From MnTg04 sp964568075 (GTDB taxonomy: Bacteria > Pseudomonadota > Gammaproteobacteria > Steroidobacterales > MnTg04), in the NCBI GenBank assembly GCA_964568075.1, contig CAZMOM010000001.1, forward strand, positions 140,150 through 204,149: 64,000 bases of DNA, in the 5' to 3' direction. Below the pieces are notes generated by a model. It worked only from the letters and a program-made list of their open reading frames with translations. It was not told the origin of the DNA and searched no databases. Within the stretch, counting starts at the first letter, position 1, and the number at the start of each line of letters is the position of its first letter. Shown piece after piece: positions 9,147-18,767 of the stretch. A program made the position numbers and the translations under genes.

Positions 9147-10278
9147 TCACCTTTCGGAGCGCTCGATTTTGGTCCTGCTGGGCCTGTTGCTTCCTTTGCA
9201 GCCGGTGCCTGCGCAGGACGTCACAGGCCAGGATCAGCAAGAAGAGGAGGTCATGACGCGTCCGCTGGTTGTTATGGGTGTTGGCGATATTATGATGGGC
9301 ACGGATTTCCCGCTGAACCATCTGCCCGATGACGATGGCGTTTCCTTTTTTGCAGGCGTCAGCGAAATATTGCGCTCCGCTGATATTACTTTCGGCAATC
9401 TCGAACAAGTCCTCATGAATGGTGGCGAGCCAGTCAAAACCTGTACCGATCCCGCAGCCTGTTTCCTTTTTCGCAGCCCGACTCGATACGCCGAGCATCT
9501 TAAAGCGGCCGGCTTTGACGTAATGAGCGTCGCCAACAATCACGCACGAGACTTTGGCGAGAAAGGTCGCGACGCCAGCATGGCGGCGCTTGATGCTGCC
9601 GGTATTTATCATTCCGGCCGGGAAGATACTTTTGCCAGCTGGGAGATCGACGACCGCAAAATTGCGTTAATGGCGTTTGCCCCTTTTATCGGATCAAGCT
9701 CGCCCCTCGGTCCGGACCTGGACCGGGCGAGGCGAAATATAGCCGCGCTTGTTGAAAGCCACGACATCGTCATTATTTCTCTACACGGCGGTGGCGAAGG
9801 TGCTGACGCGAATCGCGTTCCTTTCGAGGAAGAATATTATCGTGGCGAATTACGAGGCGACGTCGCGGCGTTTTCGCGTGCGATGGTCGACATCGGCGCC
9901 GATCTCATCATCGGGCACGGCCCACATGTACCCAGGGGGATGGAAATCTATAAAGGACGGCTCATCGCCTACAGCCTGGGTAACTTCGCAACTTATTACG
10001 GAATCAGCGTAGCAGGAATAAAAGGCCTGGCGCCAGTTCTCGAGGTGCGCCTGAATGCGGACGGCAGTTTGCTCGACGGTAGAATTATTTCCACAATCCA
10101 GCTTCGTCCCGGTGGCCCGTATCCCGATAGGAAAAAGCGTGCTTACCAGGAAATCAAAAGACTGACCATGCGGGATTTCTGCGGCGGTGGAATTGAATTT
10201 TCGGACGACGGATATTTTGTGCCTGCGGATACGCCAGACAATTCCTCGCAGCAACAAGCCGCAAAAACCAGTCCGTGA
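9133..10278 (+). CDS. CapA-family metallophosphatase-like exported protein
   Basis: From the GTG at 9133 the gene overlaps the end of the SPOR gene by 14 bases. A signal peptide (ILVLLGLLLPLQPVPAQ) leads into a CapA/PGA_cap domain with its metal-site motifs in order: GDIMMG, FGNLE, NNHARDFG, ISLHGGGEGAD and GHGPHV, then IAYSLGNF. CapA (PgsA) proteins take part in poly-gamma-glutamate or capsule export in Bacillus. In Gram-negative genomes most are uncharacterised periplasmic hydrolases, and no PgsB/C partner is present here. It converges on the ntrX-like gene with a 7-base gap. Confidence 0.85.
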   Translation: MSATNHLSERSILVLLGLLLPLQPVPAQDVTGQDQQEEEVMTRPLVVMGVGDIMMGTDFPLNHLPDDDGVSFFAGVSEILRSADITFGNLEQVLMNGGEPVKTCTDPAACFLFRSPTRYAEHLKAAGFDVMSVANNHARDFGEKGRDASMAALDAAGIYHSGREDTFASWEIDDRKIALMAFAPFIGSSSPLGPDLDRARRNIAALVESHDIVIISLHGGGEGADANRVPFEEEYYRGELRGDVAAFSRAMVDIGADLIIGHGPHVPRGMEIYKGRLIAYSLGNFATYYGISVAGIKGLAPVLEVRLNADGSLLDGRIISTIQLRPGGPYPDRKKRAYQEIKRLTMRDFCGGGIEFSDDGYFVPADTPDNSSQQQAAKTSP

Positions 10279-10285
10279 TCCATTC

Positions 10286-11647
10286 CTAGTCGGTGCCGCC
10301 TTTGCTGAATTTCACACCCAGCGTACGGAGTTTGCGATACAAATGCGTTCGCTCCATGCCGACCCGTTTAGCCAGTAATCCGACTTTCCCGCCACACAAT
10401 ATCAGCTGCTGCTGAAGGTAGGCCCTTTCAAACTGCTCCCGAGCCTCTCTGAGCGGCAATGCCAGCAGATCCTGTTTGACCAGCGGTTCGTTGCTTGCGG
10501 ACTGAGCAGCTATGTCCTTTTCAATTTCCGCGAGGCTGATTTCCTCATCATCACTCATGATCAGTTGTCGCTGGACCAGATTACGCAACTCCCTGACATT
10601 TCCCGGCCACGGATAGTTGCGCAGACGATTCTGCGCGGCGACGCCGAAACGACGATAGGGAAGCCCCTCGTTATCGACCAACTTGTCAACGTAATAACGC
10701 AACAGTTCCGGAATGTCCTCGGCATACTCGCGAAGTGGAGGAATTTGCAATTGCACAACATTCAACAACGACAGCAAATCAGATCTGACCGGGCCATCGG
10801 TAGACAAATCAAGGTCGGGGCTGGCTGAACTCAGCAAACGCACCGACAGAACAATATCCTCGTCGCTGCCGATGCGGCGGAAACTACGCTGCTCCAACAC
10901 GCCGAGCAAAATCGTCTGTACTTCTGGATCGAGGTCCCCGAGTTCATGAATAAATAACGTACCGCCATTCGCCTTTTCGAACACACCGGCGGATATGTTG
11001 CCATCCTTCTGTGTTCCAAAAAGCCGTTGCGCCGCCATTTCCGGCTGTAACGAACCGCCGGTGATCGCCACAAGTGGCTCCTCTGCATGTGAACTAAGTG
11101 CGTGGATATACCTGGCGAACGCTTCGCGCCCGGTTCCGGCTTCGCCAACCAGAAGCACCGGTGTCTCGTGTGGCGCAAGTCTTTGCGCCTGTTCACGCAA
11201 CTCCCGCATTTCATTGCTTTTGCCGATCGGCGCAACCATGTCCGGTACTTTGAGTTTGCTTTGCGATCGGAGGTTCTGACCTGCATGTAGCGCTCGTTCT
11301 ACCGTGCGCAGTAATTCAGCCAGCGACAACGGCTTCTCAACAAAATCAAACGCACCTAGCCGCGTCGCCTCGACCGCGGTTTCGACGGTGCCATGACCGG
11401 ACATCATGACCACGGGGCAAGCCAGCGGCCTTCCCTCGGACCACTCGCGCAACAAAGTGATGCCATCGGTACCAGGCATCCAGATATCCAGAAGGACAAG
11501 GTCGGGATTATCATCCTTCCAAACCTCCCTGGCTTCATCAGCATCGGCGGCAACTTTTACCTGGTAACCTTCATCGCTGAGGATCTCCTGCAGCAATGTC
11601 CGGATATCCAATTCGTCGTCAACGACCAGAACCTGTGGACTACTCAT
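10286..11647 (-). CDS. ntrX: NtrX-like response regulator with a degenerate sigma-54 ATPase domain
   Basis: The 453-residue protein has a receiver domain with acidic pocket DD10-11, phospho-acceptor D54 and switch K105 (VEKP), a central AAA+ domain and a C-terminal Fis-type helix-turn-helix (KVGLLAKRVGMERTHLYRKLRTLGV). The central domain departs from active enhancer-binding proteins. Walker A reads GEAGTGRE with Arg for the essential Lys. Walker B reads LFIHELG with His for Asp. The GAFTGA loop is replaced by GTQKDGNISA. It overlaps ntrY by 4 bases (ATGA), and the two form a two-component system. It probably acts as a DNA-binding regulator without sigma-54 remodelling. Confidence 0.88.
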   Translation of the reverse strand: MSSPQVLVVDDELDIRTLLQEILSDEGYQVKVAADADEAREVWKDDNPDLVLLDIWMPGTDGITLLREWSEGRPLACPVVMMSGHGTVETAVEATRLGAFDFVEKPLSLAELLRTVERALHAGQNLRSQSKLKVPDMVAPIGKSNEMRELREQAQRLAPHETPVLLVGEAGTGREAFARYIHALSSHAEEPLVAITGGSLQPEMAAQRLFGTQKDGNISAGVFEKANGGTLFIHELGDLDPEVQTILLGVLEQRSFRRIGSDEDIVLSVRLLSSASPDLDLSTDGPVRSDLLSLLNVVQLQIPPLREYAEDIPELLRYYVDKLVDNEGLPYRRFGVAAQNRLRNYPWPGNVRELRNLVQRQLIMSDDEEISLAEIEKDIAAQSASNEPLVKQDLLALPLREAREQFERAYLQQQLILCGGKVGLLAKRVGMERTHLYRKLRTLGVKFSKGGTD

Positions 11648-13872
11648 GCACTTTCTCTCCTGACTTCAAGACGCCGCTGCTCCATCATGGCGTGCCTTGC
11701 GGATTCGTTGACGGGCAATAGAACGCGCACTTCCGCGCCGCCGTCTTTTCGGTTGCCGGCATCAATCCGGCCACCATGTTCTTCCACGAGTTTTTTCACA
11801 ATTGCCAGACCCAAACCCGTGCCCTTGGGTTTGCTGGTAACGTATGGGTCGAATACCCGGCTGACGACGTCCATCTGAAAGCCCGGCCCGTTGTCGCGCA
11901 CCAGGATTTCCGCAACCGGGTGCTCATCCTGATCGTGGTAACGCGAGAACACTTCGACTTTTCCGTTCTTGTCATCGCCAAGCGCCTCAATCGAATTGCG
12001 AATCAGGTTGTGAAGAATCTGCCGCAGACGGCCTGCATCGACCTCTATCTCACCCAGATCCGGATCCAGGTTCCGGCTGATTGAAACACCGGTTTCGCGG
12101 GCCCGGTACAACTCGAGAACCTCGCCGATCAACTGGTTCACGTTGACCTTGCTGACATCCAGGTCCGGCGCTCTCGCATATTCGGTGAAGGCGTTAACCA
12201 TGTCTTTTATGGCTTCGACCTGCTGCACGATCGTATGCGTTGCCCGCTCGAGAAACTCTGAATCCTCGTCTTTCGTCTTATCCAGGTATCTCTGCCTGAT
12301 CCGCTCCGCCGATAACTGGATCGGTGTCAGTGGATTCTTGATTTCGTGTGCCAGCCTTCGCGCAACCTCGCCCCAGGCCGCGTCGCGCTGTGCCTGAAGC
12401 AAGGCGGTGATATCGTCAAACACGAGAACAAATCCGCCAGGCTGGTCGCTCCCCCCCGGCAGCGGTGTACAGGCGCACATCAGAATACGTGAGCCCAGCT
12501 CGCCCCTGAGTACGAACTGCTCGCGCCACTCAAAGTCACCCTGATCAAGATGACTGCGCGCTGATTTCAGGAACTGGCTAAGCAGCGGTTGGCCGGCCGC
12601 TACGTCTTCCAGCGTTTCTCCAACCCGCGACCCGAGCTGGGTGCCGAGGATAGCGCCAGCGGCTTCATTCGCGGTGCGTATCCGCAGCTGATCATCGAGC
12701 GATATTACGCCGGTAGACAGGCGAGCCAGAATAATCGCCAGGTTGGCGCGCTGGGATTCGACCAATTGCTGGCTTCGTGCCGCAGCTTCCCGAGCTTTGC
12801 CCAGCCGGCGCGTCATATCGTTGAATGAATTCACCAGGAAACCCATCTCATCCCGACTGGAACCCGGTGGCAACTGCGTGTCGAAATCGCCTTTGGCCAC
12901 TGCCCGAGTTCCGGCCACCAGTTGTTGAATAGGGAGAACCAGCCGATTCGCGAAGAAAAACGCACCATATACCGCGCCCAGAAAGGAGAGCAGAAGAACC
13001 AGGGTCAGAGTCAACGTAAAGCTGCTCTTTAGCGGTTCCCGCAGAAACATCAGACCACGATATTCGGTGTATGTCTGGTCAACCGTATCTGCCAGCCGGC
13101 CCAGTCGGGCAACTACAGGAAACTGCCCGAGCAATGCCCGCGGCTGGGTCAATGTCGAGCGCTGCGGAATATCGACTGCCGTGATAATCCGATATCCGCC
13201 ACCGGACACCGGTTCGAGTCGCACATACGGCCGCCCCATTCCGATTTGCTGCAACAATTCTTCGCCGGGGTACAAATCCTGAATATCGCCCGGCATAGCC
13301 TGGCTGGTCGCCACGATCCTCCCGCTGCGGTCGACGACGGTCAGCGACGTGGCGCCGACCGAACGCCGCAGGCGGCCGACGACGCTGAGCATGCCGAGAT
13401 CCGGCCAGCCAACCAGCCCGGCTGCAGCCTCTTCGGTGCGCGCGAGATATTCCCGTTTGCGAATGTCCAGCACAGTCTGAGTCAGGCTCAGCGCATCCTG
13501 CAGGCCTTGTTCGACCTCTACGGTAAACCAGCTATCGATGCCGCGATTCAGAAACTGGACAGCGAAATAATAGACCACCATCAGCGGAAGAACGACCAGG
13601 ATAACGAAGGACACCAGCATCCTGGCGCGGAGCCTCGACCCGGGAACGTGGTGCCGGTAATCGCGAATCAGGCGGTTGAGCGCGACGCTGATAACCACCA
13701 GCAGTATCAGCACACCAACGACATTTATGAAAAGGATCAGGCTGTGCAGTTCGCCGAAACGCTCCGAATTCTGTGCCGTCTGGGCAAGAAGGAGCAACGC
13801 CAAAATCCATAGCACCGCCCCTATAATAAGGAGCACCTGGAATGCGGTGCGTTTTATGGCTGAAGAGGCCAT
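11644..13872 (-). CDS. ntrY: NtrY-like membrane sensor histidine kinase
   Basis: Two to three N-terminal membrane helices are followed by a periplasmic sensing region (about 115-285), another helix (about 288-310), a HAMP linker, a PAS domain (ARLSTGVISLDDQLRIRTAN) and the HisKA box RRLAHEIKNPLTP with the phosphorylated His near residue 510. An HATPase_c domain carries NGPGF and GTGLGLAIVKKL. NtrY kinases phosphorylate NtrX and respond to nitrogen or redox state. The start at 13872 (MASSAIK) is preferred over 13881; either overlaps the DUF4390 gene. Expression is probably tied to the downstream ntrX-like gene. Confidence 0.93.
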   Translation of the reverse strand: MASSAIKRTAFQVLLIIGAVLWILALLLLAQTAQNSERFGELHSLILFINVVGVLILLVVISVALNRLIRDYRHHVPGSRLRARMLVSFVILVVLPLMVVYYFAVQFLNRGIDSWFTVEVEQGLQDALSLTQTVLDIRKREYLARTEEAAAGLVGWPDLGMLSVVGRLRRSVGATSLTVVDRSGRIVATSQAMPGDIQDLYPGEELLQQIGMGRPYVRLEPVSGGGYRIITAVDIPQRSTLTQPRALLGQFPVVARLGRLADTVDQTYTEYRGLMFLREPLKSSFTLTLTLVLLLSFLGAVYGAFFFANRLVLPIQQLVAGTRAVAKGDFDTQLPPGSSRDEMGFLVNSFNDMTRRLGKAREAAARSQQLVESQRANLAIILARLSTGVISLDDQLRIRTANEAAGAILGTQLGSRVGETLEDVAAGQPLLSQFLKSARSHLDQGDFEWREQFVLRGELGSRILMCACTPLPGGSDQPGGFVLVFDDITALLQAQRDAAWGEVARRLAHEIKNPLTPIQLSAERIRQRYLDKTKDEDSEFLERATHTIVQQVEAIKDMVNAFTEYARAPDLDVSKVNVNQLIGEVLELYRARETGVSISRNLDPDLGEIEVDAGRLRQILHNLIRNSIEALGDDKNGKVEVFSRYHDQDEHPVAEILVRDNGPGFQMDVVSRVFDPYVTSKPKGTGLGLAIVKKLVEEHGGRIDAGNRKDGGAEVRVLLPVNESARHAMMEQRRLEVRRESA

Positions 13873-14444
13873 GTGTACCACTCGCTCGTCATTCGCCAGT
13901 CATCCAGCCAGAACGCCAGCAACTGGATGGGACCCGGGAGGCGCTTGATGTCGAGTTCAGCCTCAAGCCTCAAAATATAGCGCCTGCCTGGTTTAAGCAA
14001 CGCTTTATCCAGGATGGGCAGATTCGAGACCCGTCCGAGGAAACTCAGGGCCGCATCCAGAGACGAGAACGACTGTTGCCCGCCGCTGTTCAGATTGTGC
14101 ACGACATAGCGGCTGGTCAGCGCATTGAACCGGAGCTGATAGCGCTGTAGCAAGGATGCGACTGTCGAGTCGGGAATAAAGCGCCTGACCCGGTTTACCT
14201 CGATTCGTAACAGGAAATTCAGCGCAACGCCGCTTTGCAATGCCTCCAGCGCCTGCTTACTCAACGGGTAATTGATTCTCGCGTGCAGAAAATAGACGGC
14301 CTCTTCCAGCTCGGCATAGGCAGATCTGATTTCAAATCTGGACGATTCCTTCGCCGAAACTGCGGCGCCGGCAAGAAAGACACAGGCCGACATCAGCGTA
14401 GTCGCCCAAATTATGCCAGCGGATTTTTTCCTTCTTTCAATCAT
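13854..14444 (-). CDS. DUF4390 domain exported protein
   Basis: A 196-residue protein has a signal peptide (MSACVFLAGAAVSAKE) and a beta-rich DUF4390 domain containing FLLRIEVNRVRRFIPDS, YQLRFNALTSRYVVHN and LRLEAELDIKRLPGP. The family has no assigned biochemical role. It is conserved just upstream of ntrY in many gammaproteobacteria, which suggests an envelope function linked to that kinase. The end overlaps the ntrY start, and the rsmB gene ends 15 bases upstream, so all belong to one transcription unit. Confidence 0.87.
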   Translation of the reverse strand: MIERRKKSAGIIWATTLMSACVFLAGAAVSAKESSRFEIRSAYAELEEAVYFLHARINYPLSKQALEALQSGVALNFLLRIEVNRVRRFIPDSTVASLLQRYQLRFNALTSRYVVHNLNSGGQQSFSSLDAALSFLGRVSNLPILDKALLKPGRRYILRLEAELDIKRLPGPIQLLAFWLDDWRMTSEWYTWPLQP

Positions 14445-14459
14445 CGATCTGCTGCCCGG

Positions 14460-15773
14460 CTACCCGTGCTTCTTCAGCGCTGCGTAATAAAATCCGTCCA
14501 TGCCGCCTTGCCCCGGAAATATCTGTAAGCCGGGCCCCAGGACGGAACCAGAACGGCCCTTAAGCCTATCAGATAGCGGCAATAATTCTGCATCGGAATG
14601 CGTATTCAGGAAACGACTGATCTGACTCTGGTTTTCCTGGCGGAAAACCGAACAGTTGCAGTACAACAGCAAACCGCCGATTGCGAGCGTCGGCCAGAGC
14701 GCGATCAGCAGCCTCTGCTGTGTCTCCGAGAGCCTGCCCGGATCATCGGGTCTGCGCAACAATTTGATATCGGGGTGCCGGCGAATCACGCCGCTACCGG
14801 AGCACGGCGTATCCAGCAACACCCGCTGAAACGGCCGGCCATCCCACCAGTCACTTGTATCTGCGGCATCCGCTACCCGTGTTTCGCACTGCCAGCCGAG
14901 CCGCAGAAGATTTTCATCCACTCTCGCGAGGCGACTCTGGTCGTGATCGATGGCGAGCAAATCCAGATCGCCGTTCACCCGTTCCAGGAGGTGGCCGGTT
15001 TTCCCGCCGGGGGCGGCACAGGCATCCAGAACCCGTTCGCCTGGTTGAGGATCCAGCAGAACACCGGCAAGCTGGGCCGCCGCATCCTGGACCGAAACCA
15101 GGCCGTCTGCAAACCCGGGCAATTCCTCCACGTCCCGTGGCTCGACCAGACATACGGCTTCGTCCACCCAGTCGGATCTTTCGGCCTCCAGCGCCGCGGC
15201 TCCAAGCACATCCAGATACTCTGCGACGCTGATCCTGGCGCGGTTAACCCGAAGCCACATCGGCGCCTGCTGGTTACCGCCGTCAATAATGTCCTGCCAT
15301 TGTTCCGGCCAGTCGGCCCGAAGTAAATCGACGATCCACCTAGGATGCGCAGCAGCAGCGCATTCGTTGTCACCGAGCCTCGCATCGAATTTTGCCCGGT
15401 CACGCAAATACCGCCGCAGCACGCCATTGACCAGGCTCGCGAGTCCCGGTTTCCTCAGGTCCCGAACGGCATTAACTGTTTCGGATACGACTGCATGATC
15501 GGGGGTATTCATAATCGACAGGTCGCATAGTCCGACTTGCAGCAATGCATTGACAGCCATGTCACGAGTCCGCAGAGGCTTGTCTATAAGCAAAGTGACC
15601 AGATAAGACAGGCGCGGCTGCCAGCGAACAGTCTGATATGCCAAGGCCTTGAACAAACCCTGCTGCCCGCCCTTTGGCTGATACTCAATAAGAGCCGCAT
15701 CCAGCGACTGCCCGTTCATTACCGCGTGCAAGCAGCGGGCTGCAGCTGCCCGGACCAGCGACGACTCGCTCAC
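14460..15773 (-). CDS. rsmB: 16S rRNA (cytosine(967)-C5)-methyltransferase RsmB
   Basis: The 437-residue protein has an N-terminal NusB-like RNA-binding domain (residues 1-135) and a C-terminal SAM-dependent methyltransferase with DACAAPGGKTGHLLE, the DTPCSGSG motif and the second catalytic cysteine in YCNCSV. RsmB methylates C967 of 16S rRNA. The start is GTG with a GGAGG site just upstream. It follows fmt by 18 bases; def-fmt-rsmB is a conserved translation-related cluster. Confidence 0.96.
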   Translation of the reverse strand: MSESSLVRAAAARCLHAVMNGQSLDAALIEYQPKGGQQGLFKALAYQTVRWQPRLSYLVTLLIDKPLRTRDMAVNALLQVGLCDLSIMNTPDHAVVSETVNAVRDLRKPGLASLVNGVLRRYLRDRAKFDARLGDNECAAAAHPRWIVDLLRADWPEQWQDIIDGGNQQAPMWLRVNRARISVAEYLDVLGAAALEAERSDWVDEAVCLVEPRDVEELPGFADGLVSVQDAAAQLAGVLLDPQPGERVLDACAAPGGKTGHLLERVNGDLDLLAIDHDQSRLARVDENLLRLGWQCETRVADAADTSDWWDGRPFQRVLLDTPCSGSGVIRRHPDIKLLRRPDDPGRLSETQQRLLIALWPTLAIGGLLLYCNCSVFRQENQSQISRFLNTHSDAELLPLSDRLKGRSGSVLGPGLQIFPGQGGMDGFYYAALKKHG

Positions 15774-15791
15774 GATGCCTCCACGGCCAGA

Positions 15792-16751
15792 TTAATAAAG
15801 ATGCAATCCACCAAGATCACAGGCGTTGCAGAAATCACCGGCAGACAGCGGCTTTCTGCCTGGCAGCTGCAGGCGTTCGGCGACCAGGTCACCATCCGCT
15901 GTTGCAATACGAATTCCGTCGCCGTCAGCTTTCACAACTGTGCCAGGCGGCGCGCCATCAGCCGTCGATTTCTCTGCTCTGGCCTGCCAGATGCGCAGTG
16001 TTTCCGGGTCAACGTCATCCCTTTTTTGCCACTGACACCAGGCAACCGGCCAGGCGTTGAAGGCCCGCACCATTCTCTGAAGCTGCACGGCATCCTGGCC
16101 AAAGTCTAGCCGGGCATCCGCCTTGCTTATCTTTCCTGCGTAACTGGCATCGCTGTCGTCCTGTGGCTGCGCCGTCAACGAACCATCCACAATTCCGGGC
16201 AGTGCTTCCATCATTGCCTGAGCGCCAAGTATGGCCAACCGGTCGTGCAATTCTGAACCCGTTTCATCAGCGCCGATCTCAATTTCGCGTCTGAGGTAGA
16301 CGGGACCCTCGTCCAGCCCCTCGTTCATTTTCATGATGCTGACGCCACCGACCCGGTCGCCGGCGAGGATCGCATGTTGGATAGGCGCAGCGCCGCGCCA
16401 GCGTGGCAGCAAAGATGCATGAACATTGATGCAGCCCAGTCGGGGAATGGCCAAAACGGTAGCGGGCAGCAACAGGCCATAAGCCACGACGACAAGCAAA
16501 TCGGGCTCCATTTCGCTTAATTTACTTTGCGCCGCGGGCGAGTTCAGTGAATCAGGCTGTTCGATCGTCATGCCCGCTTCGATGGCGCGTTTTTTTACGG
16601 GGCTCATGCTGATTCGCCGGCCGCGGCCAGCCGGTCGATCCGGTTGCGTAAGGACCGCCACGATTTCCAGATCGGTCTTTTCCGCGGCTGCGGCCAGAGC
16701 ATCGAAGACTGGCAAGGCGAATTCAGGGGTTCCTGCAAATACGGTACGCAC
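15792..16751 (-). CDS. fmt: Methionyl-tRNA formyltransferase
   Basis: The 319-residue protein transfers a formyl group from 10-formyl-tetrahydrofolate to initiator Met-tRNA. It shows the N-terminal FAGTPEFALPV, the HASLLPRWRGAAPIQ catalytic segment (N/H region of the formyltransferase fold), and an OB-fold C-terminal domain ending ACDLGGLHLY. The start is GTG at 16751, 33 bases after the def stop. Confidence 0.97.
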   Translation of the reverse strand: MRTVFAGTPEFALPVFDALAAAAEKTDLEIVAVLTQPDRPAGRGRRISMSPVKKRAIEAGMTIEQPDSLNSPAAQSKLSEMEPDLLVVVAYGLLLPATVLAIPRLGCINVHASLLPRWRGAAPIQHAILAGDRVGGVSIMKMNEGLDEGPVYLRREIEIGADETGSELHDRLAILGAQAMMEALPGIVDGSLTAQPQDDSDASYAGKISKADARLDFGQDAVQLQRMVRAFNAWPVAWCQWQKRDDVDPETLRIWQARAEKSTADGAPPGTVVKADGDGIRIATADGDLVAERLQLPGRKPLSAGDFCNACDLGGLHLY

Positions 16752-16784
16752 GACGGGGGATCTTATGAGGAGCCTGCGACGCGC

Positions 16785-17318
16785 TCAGAGTGCCGGGGCC
16801 GTACGCGATGGCTTAACGAAATCCAGACGGCGATTTTTTCCCAGGCGCTTGCGGATTCTCTGACGTTTGAGCTCAGAAAGATAATCGACAAACAATTTGC
16901 CATCGAGGTGGTCGATCTCGTGCTGGATGCAGACGGCCAGCAATCCACCCGCAGACATTTCGACGTGTTTACCGTTCCGGTCCAGCGCCTGCAGAGTTAT
17001 GTGATCGGCTCTCTCGACCTTTTCGTAGACGTCAGGAACAGACAGACAGCCCTCCTCCATGATTTCGACGCCTTCGCGCGTAAGAATTTCCGGATTAATC
17101 AGCGCCAGCGGCTGAGACTTGTCTTCGCTGATATCAACCACCAAAAAACGCTTGTGCACATCGACCTGGGTGGCCGCGAGACCGATACCGGGCGCTTCGT
17201 ACATGGTCTCCAGCATGTCATCGATCAAATTGCGGATTTCCTCGTCAACAGTCTCCACCGGTACGGCCACTGTTCTTAGCCGTGGGTCAGGAAACTCGAG
17301 AATCGTCAGCTTTGCCAT
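16785..17318 (-). CDS. def: Peptide deformylase
   Basis: The 177-residue metalloenzyme removes the N-formyl group from nascent proteins. All three family motifs are intact: GIGLAATQ, EGCLS (metal-binding Cys) and QHEIDHL (two metal-binding His and catalytic Glu). Its basic C-terminal tail is ordinary. It heads the minus-strand def-fmt-rsmB unit and is divergent from the LysM-dprA unit. An AT-rich stretch containing TATATAT at about 17350-17356 lies upstream and may carry its promoter. Confidence 0.97.
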   Translation of the reverse strand: MAKLTILEFPDPRLRTVAVPVETVDEEIRNLIDDMLETMYEAPGIGLAATQVDVHKRFLVVDISEDKSQPLALINPEILTREGVEIMEEGCLSVPDVYEKVERADHITLQALDRNGKHVEMSAGGLLAVCIQHEIDHLDGKLFVDYLSELKRQRIRKRLGKNRRLDFVKPSRTAPAL

Positions 17319-17531
17319 GGTTACTCAGTCCAAAACTCTTGTATTTTCATATATAATGCAGCTAACTGTATGACATTATTGAAATTGATGTCGGTTTTCC
17401 ACGACAGCTGTGGCGGCGGCAGGACCGTCATGGATGGATTGGTCAAGCGTGACGCAGTTTGTTGCGTCATGGGTCTTAAGCGATTATAACAGCCCAATCA
17501 CTGGAACCGGCACCAGCTAGCAAAAGGATGA

Positions 17532-18719
17532 ATGGATATGTCCCGGCCCATGCGCATTGCCCAGCAATTTTCTCTCGCTGTATTTTCCGGCGGTCTCACG
17601 ATGCTCGCCGCCTTTGCAGGCACCGCCGTGTCAACGGCACAGGCGGAACCCGCAAAGACGGTCGCCTATGGTCAGGTCGCAGATCCGTCTCCGGCTCCCG
17701 ATCAGGTCAGGCTGGCGTCGGGTCATCCCGAACAGTACGTCGTGAAGAGAGGCGACACGCTCTGGGATATCTCGTCGATGTTCCTCCAGGATCCCTGGTT
17801 CTGGCCGGAGATCTGGTATGTCAACGAGCAAATCGAAAACCCGCACCTGATATATCCGGGGGATATCCTTAATTTAATCTGGATGGAGGGTCGACCGAGA
17901 ATAATGGTTGATCGTGGCGTTGAGGTTGATCGTGGCGTTGAGGTTGATACTGGCGTTAGCCGTGGCGATGCAATAAAAGTTTCCCCACGGATACGCTACG
18001 AGTCGTTAGACGACGCCATTACGTCCATTCCTTACGCTTCGATCAAGGCATTCCTTTCCAAACCCTCTGTATTGTCGAAGAGACAGGCCAGAAACCTGCC
18101 CTACATCCTGTCGTCCTTGGACAACCATCTGGTGTCCGGATCAGGCAACACCGTTTACGCCAGGGGCTTTAAGTCGCCCCCGCGGATCGGAGAAGTATTC
18201 AATGTCATCCATATCGGCGAGGAAATACGCGACCCGGATGACCACAAGTTGATCGGCTATGACGGTATTTATTCCGGCGAGGCAAAGGCCACGCGTCTGG
18301 GCGACCCGACGAGCCTTGTGCTGGTAAGCACGACTCGCGAAGTTCTCAATGGCGACCGCTTGCTACGTGACAACCAGCACGTACCACTGAATTTTTTCCC
18401 AAGTGCGCCGGCACAGCGAATTGAAGGCCGCATTATCAGTATTCTCGACGCAATTAGCGTCACAGGCAGCAACCAGGTGGTCGTCATCAATCGAGGAACG
18501 CGTCACGGTCTCGAGGTCGGCAATATACTGACCGTCTTCCATAAGGGCGAGTCCGTCAGGGATCGTTTTTCTGGCGGCCTTTTTGCCAGGAAAGTCAGCT
18601 TGCCAGATGAGCCGGCAGGCAAGATGATGGTGTTCATGGTGTATGACCGGATCAGCTATGCGCTGATCGTCGACGCGACACGTGAAATAAAAAAGCTGGA
18701 CCTGGTTCGAAATCCGTAA
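17532..18719 (+). CDS. Exported LysM peptidoglycan-binding protein
   Basis: A signal peptide ending near STAQA is followed by one LysM domain (about residues 72-120: YVVKRGDTLWDISSMFL, then PHLIYPGDILNL). An 18-bp tandem repeat gives VDRGVE-VDRGVE-VDTGVS near residue 126, and an uncharacterised beta-rich C-terminal region of about 240 residues follows. LysM binds peptidoglycan. Members of this family sit upstream of dprA in many gammaproteobacteria. An AAAGGA site lies 4 bases before the ATG at 17532 and 10 before the one at 17538; either could be used. Confidence 0.88.
   Translation: MDMSRPMRIAQQFSLAVFSGGLTMLAAFAGTAVSTAQAEPAKTVAYGQVADPSPAPDQVRLASGHPEQYVVKRGDTLWDISSMFLQDPWFWPEIWYVNEQIENPHLIYPGDILNLIWMEGRPRIMVDRGVEVDRGVEVDTGVSRGDAIKVSPRIRYESLDDAITSIPYASIKAFLSKPSVLSKRQARNLPYILSSLDNHLVSGSGNTVYARGFKSPPRIGEVFNVIHIGEEIRDPDDHKLIGYDGIYSGEAKATRLGDPTSLVLVSTTREVLNGDRLLRDNQHVPLNFFPSAPAQRIEGRIISILDAISVTGSNQVVVINRGTRHGLEVGNILTVFHKGESVRDRFSGGLFARKVSLPDEPAGKMMVFMVYDRISYALIVDATREIKKLDLVRNP
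17906..17959 (+). repeat. Three 18-bp tandem coding repeats
   Basis: Two identical 18-bp units and a third with several changes follow directly in frame within the LysM gene, just after the LysM domain. They encode a short VD(R/T)GVE repeat and probably arose by replication slippage, so copy number may vary between strains. Confidence 0.85.
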
Positions 18720-18767
18720 TCCGGCGGTTCTGTCCGCCGGCCAACGGCTGGCGGGCAGGAGACCGCG

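Noticed and set aside
14598..15326. 242-codon plus-strand frame
   Set aside because: Antisense of rsmB, which is complete with all catalytic motifs.
17352..17357. TATAAT as a promoter for the LysM-dprA operon
   Set aside because: No -35 at 16-18 bases upstream on the plus strand; it may instead be part of the def promoter on the other strand.
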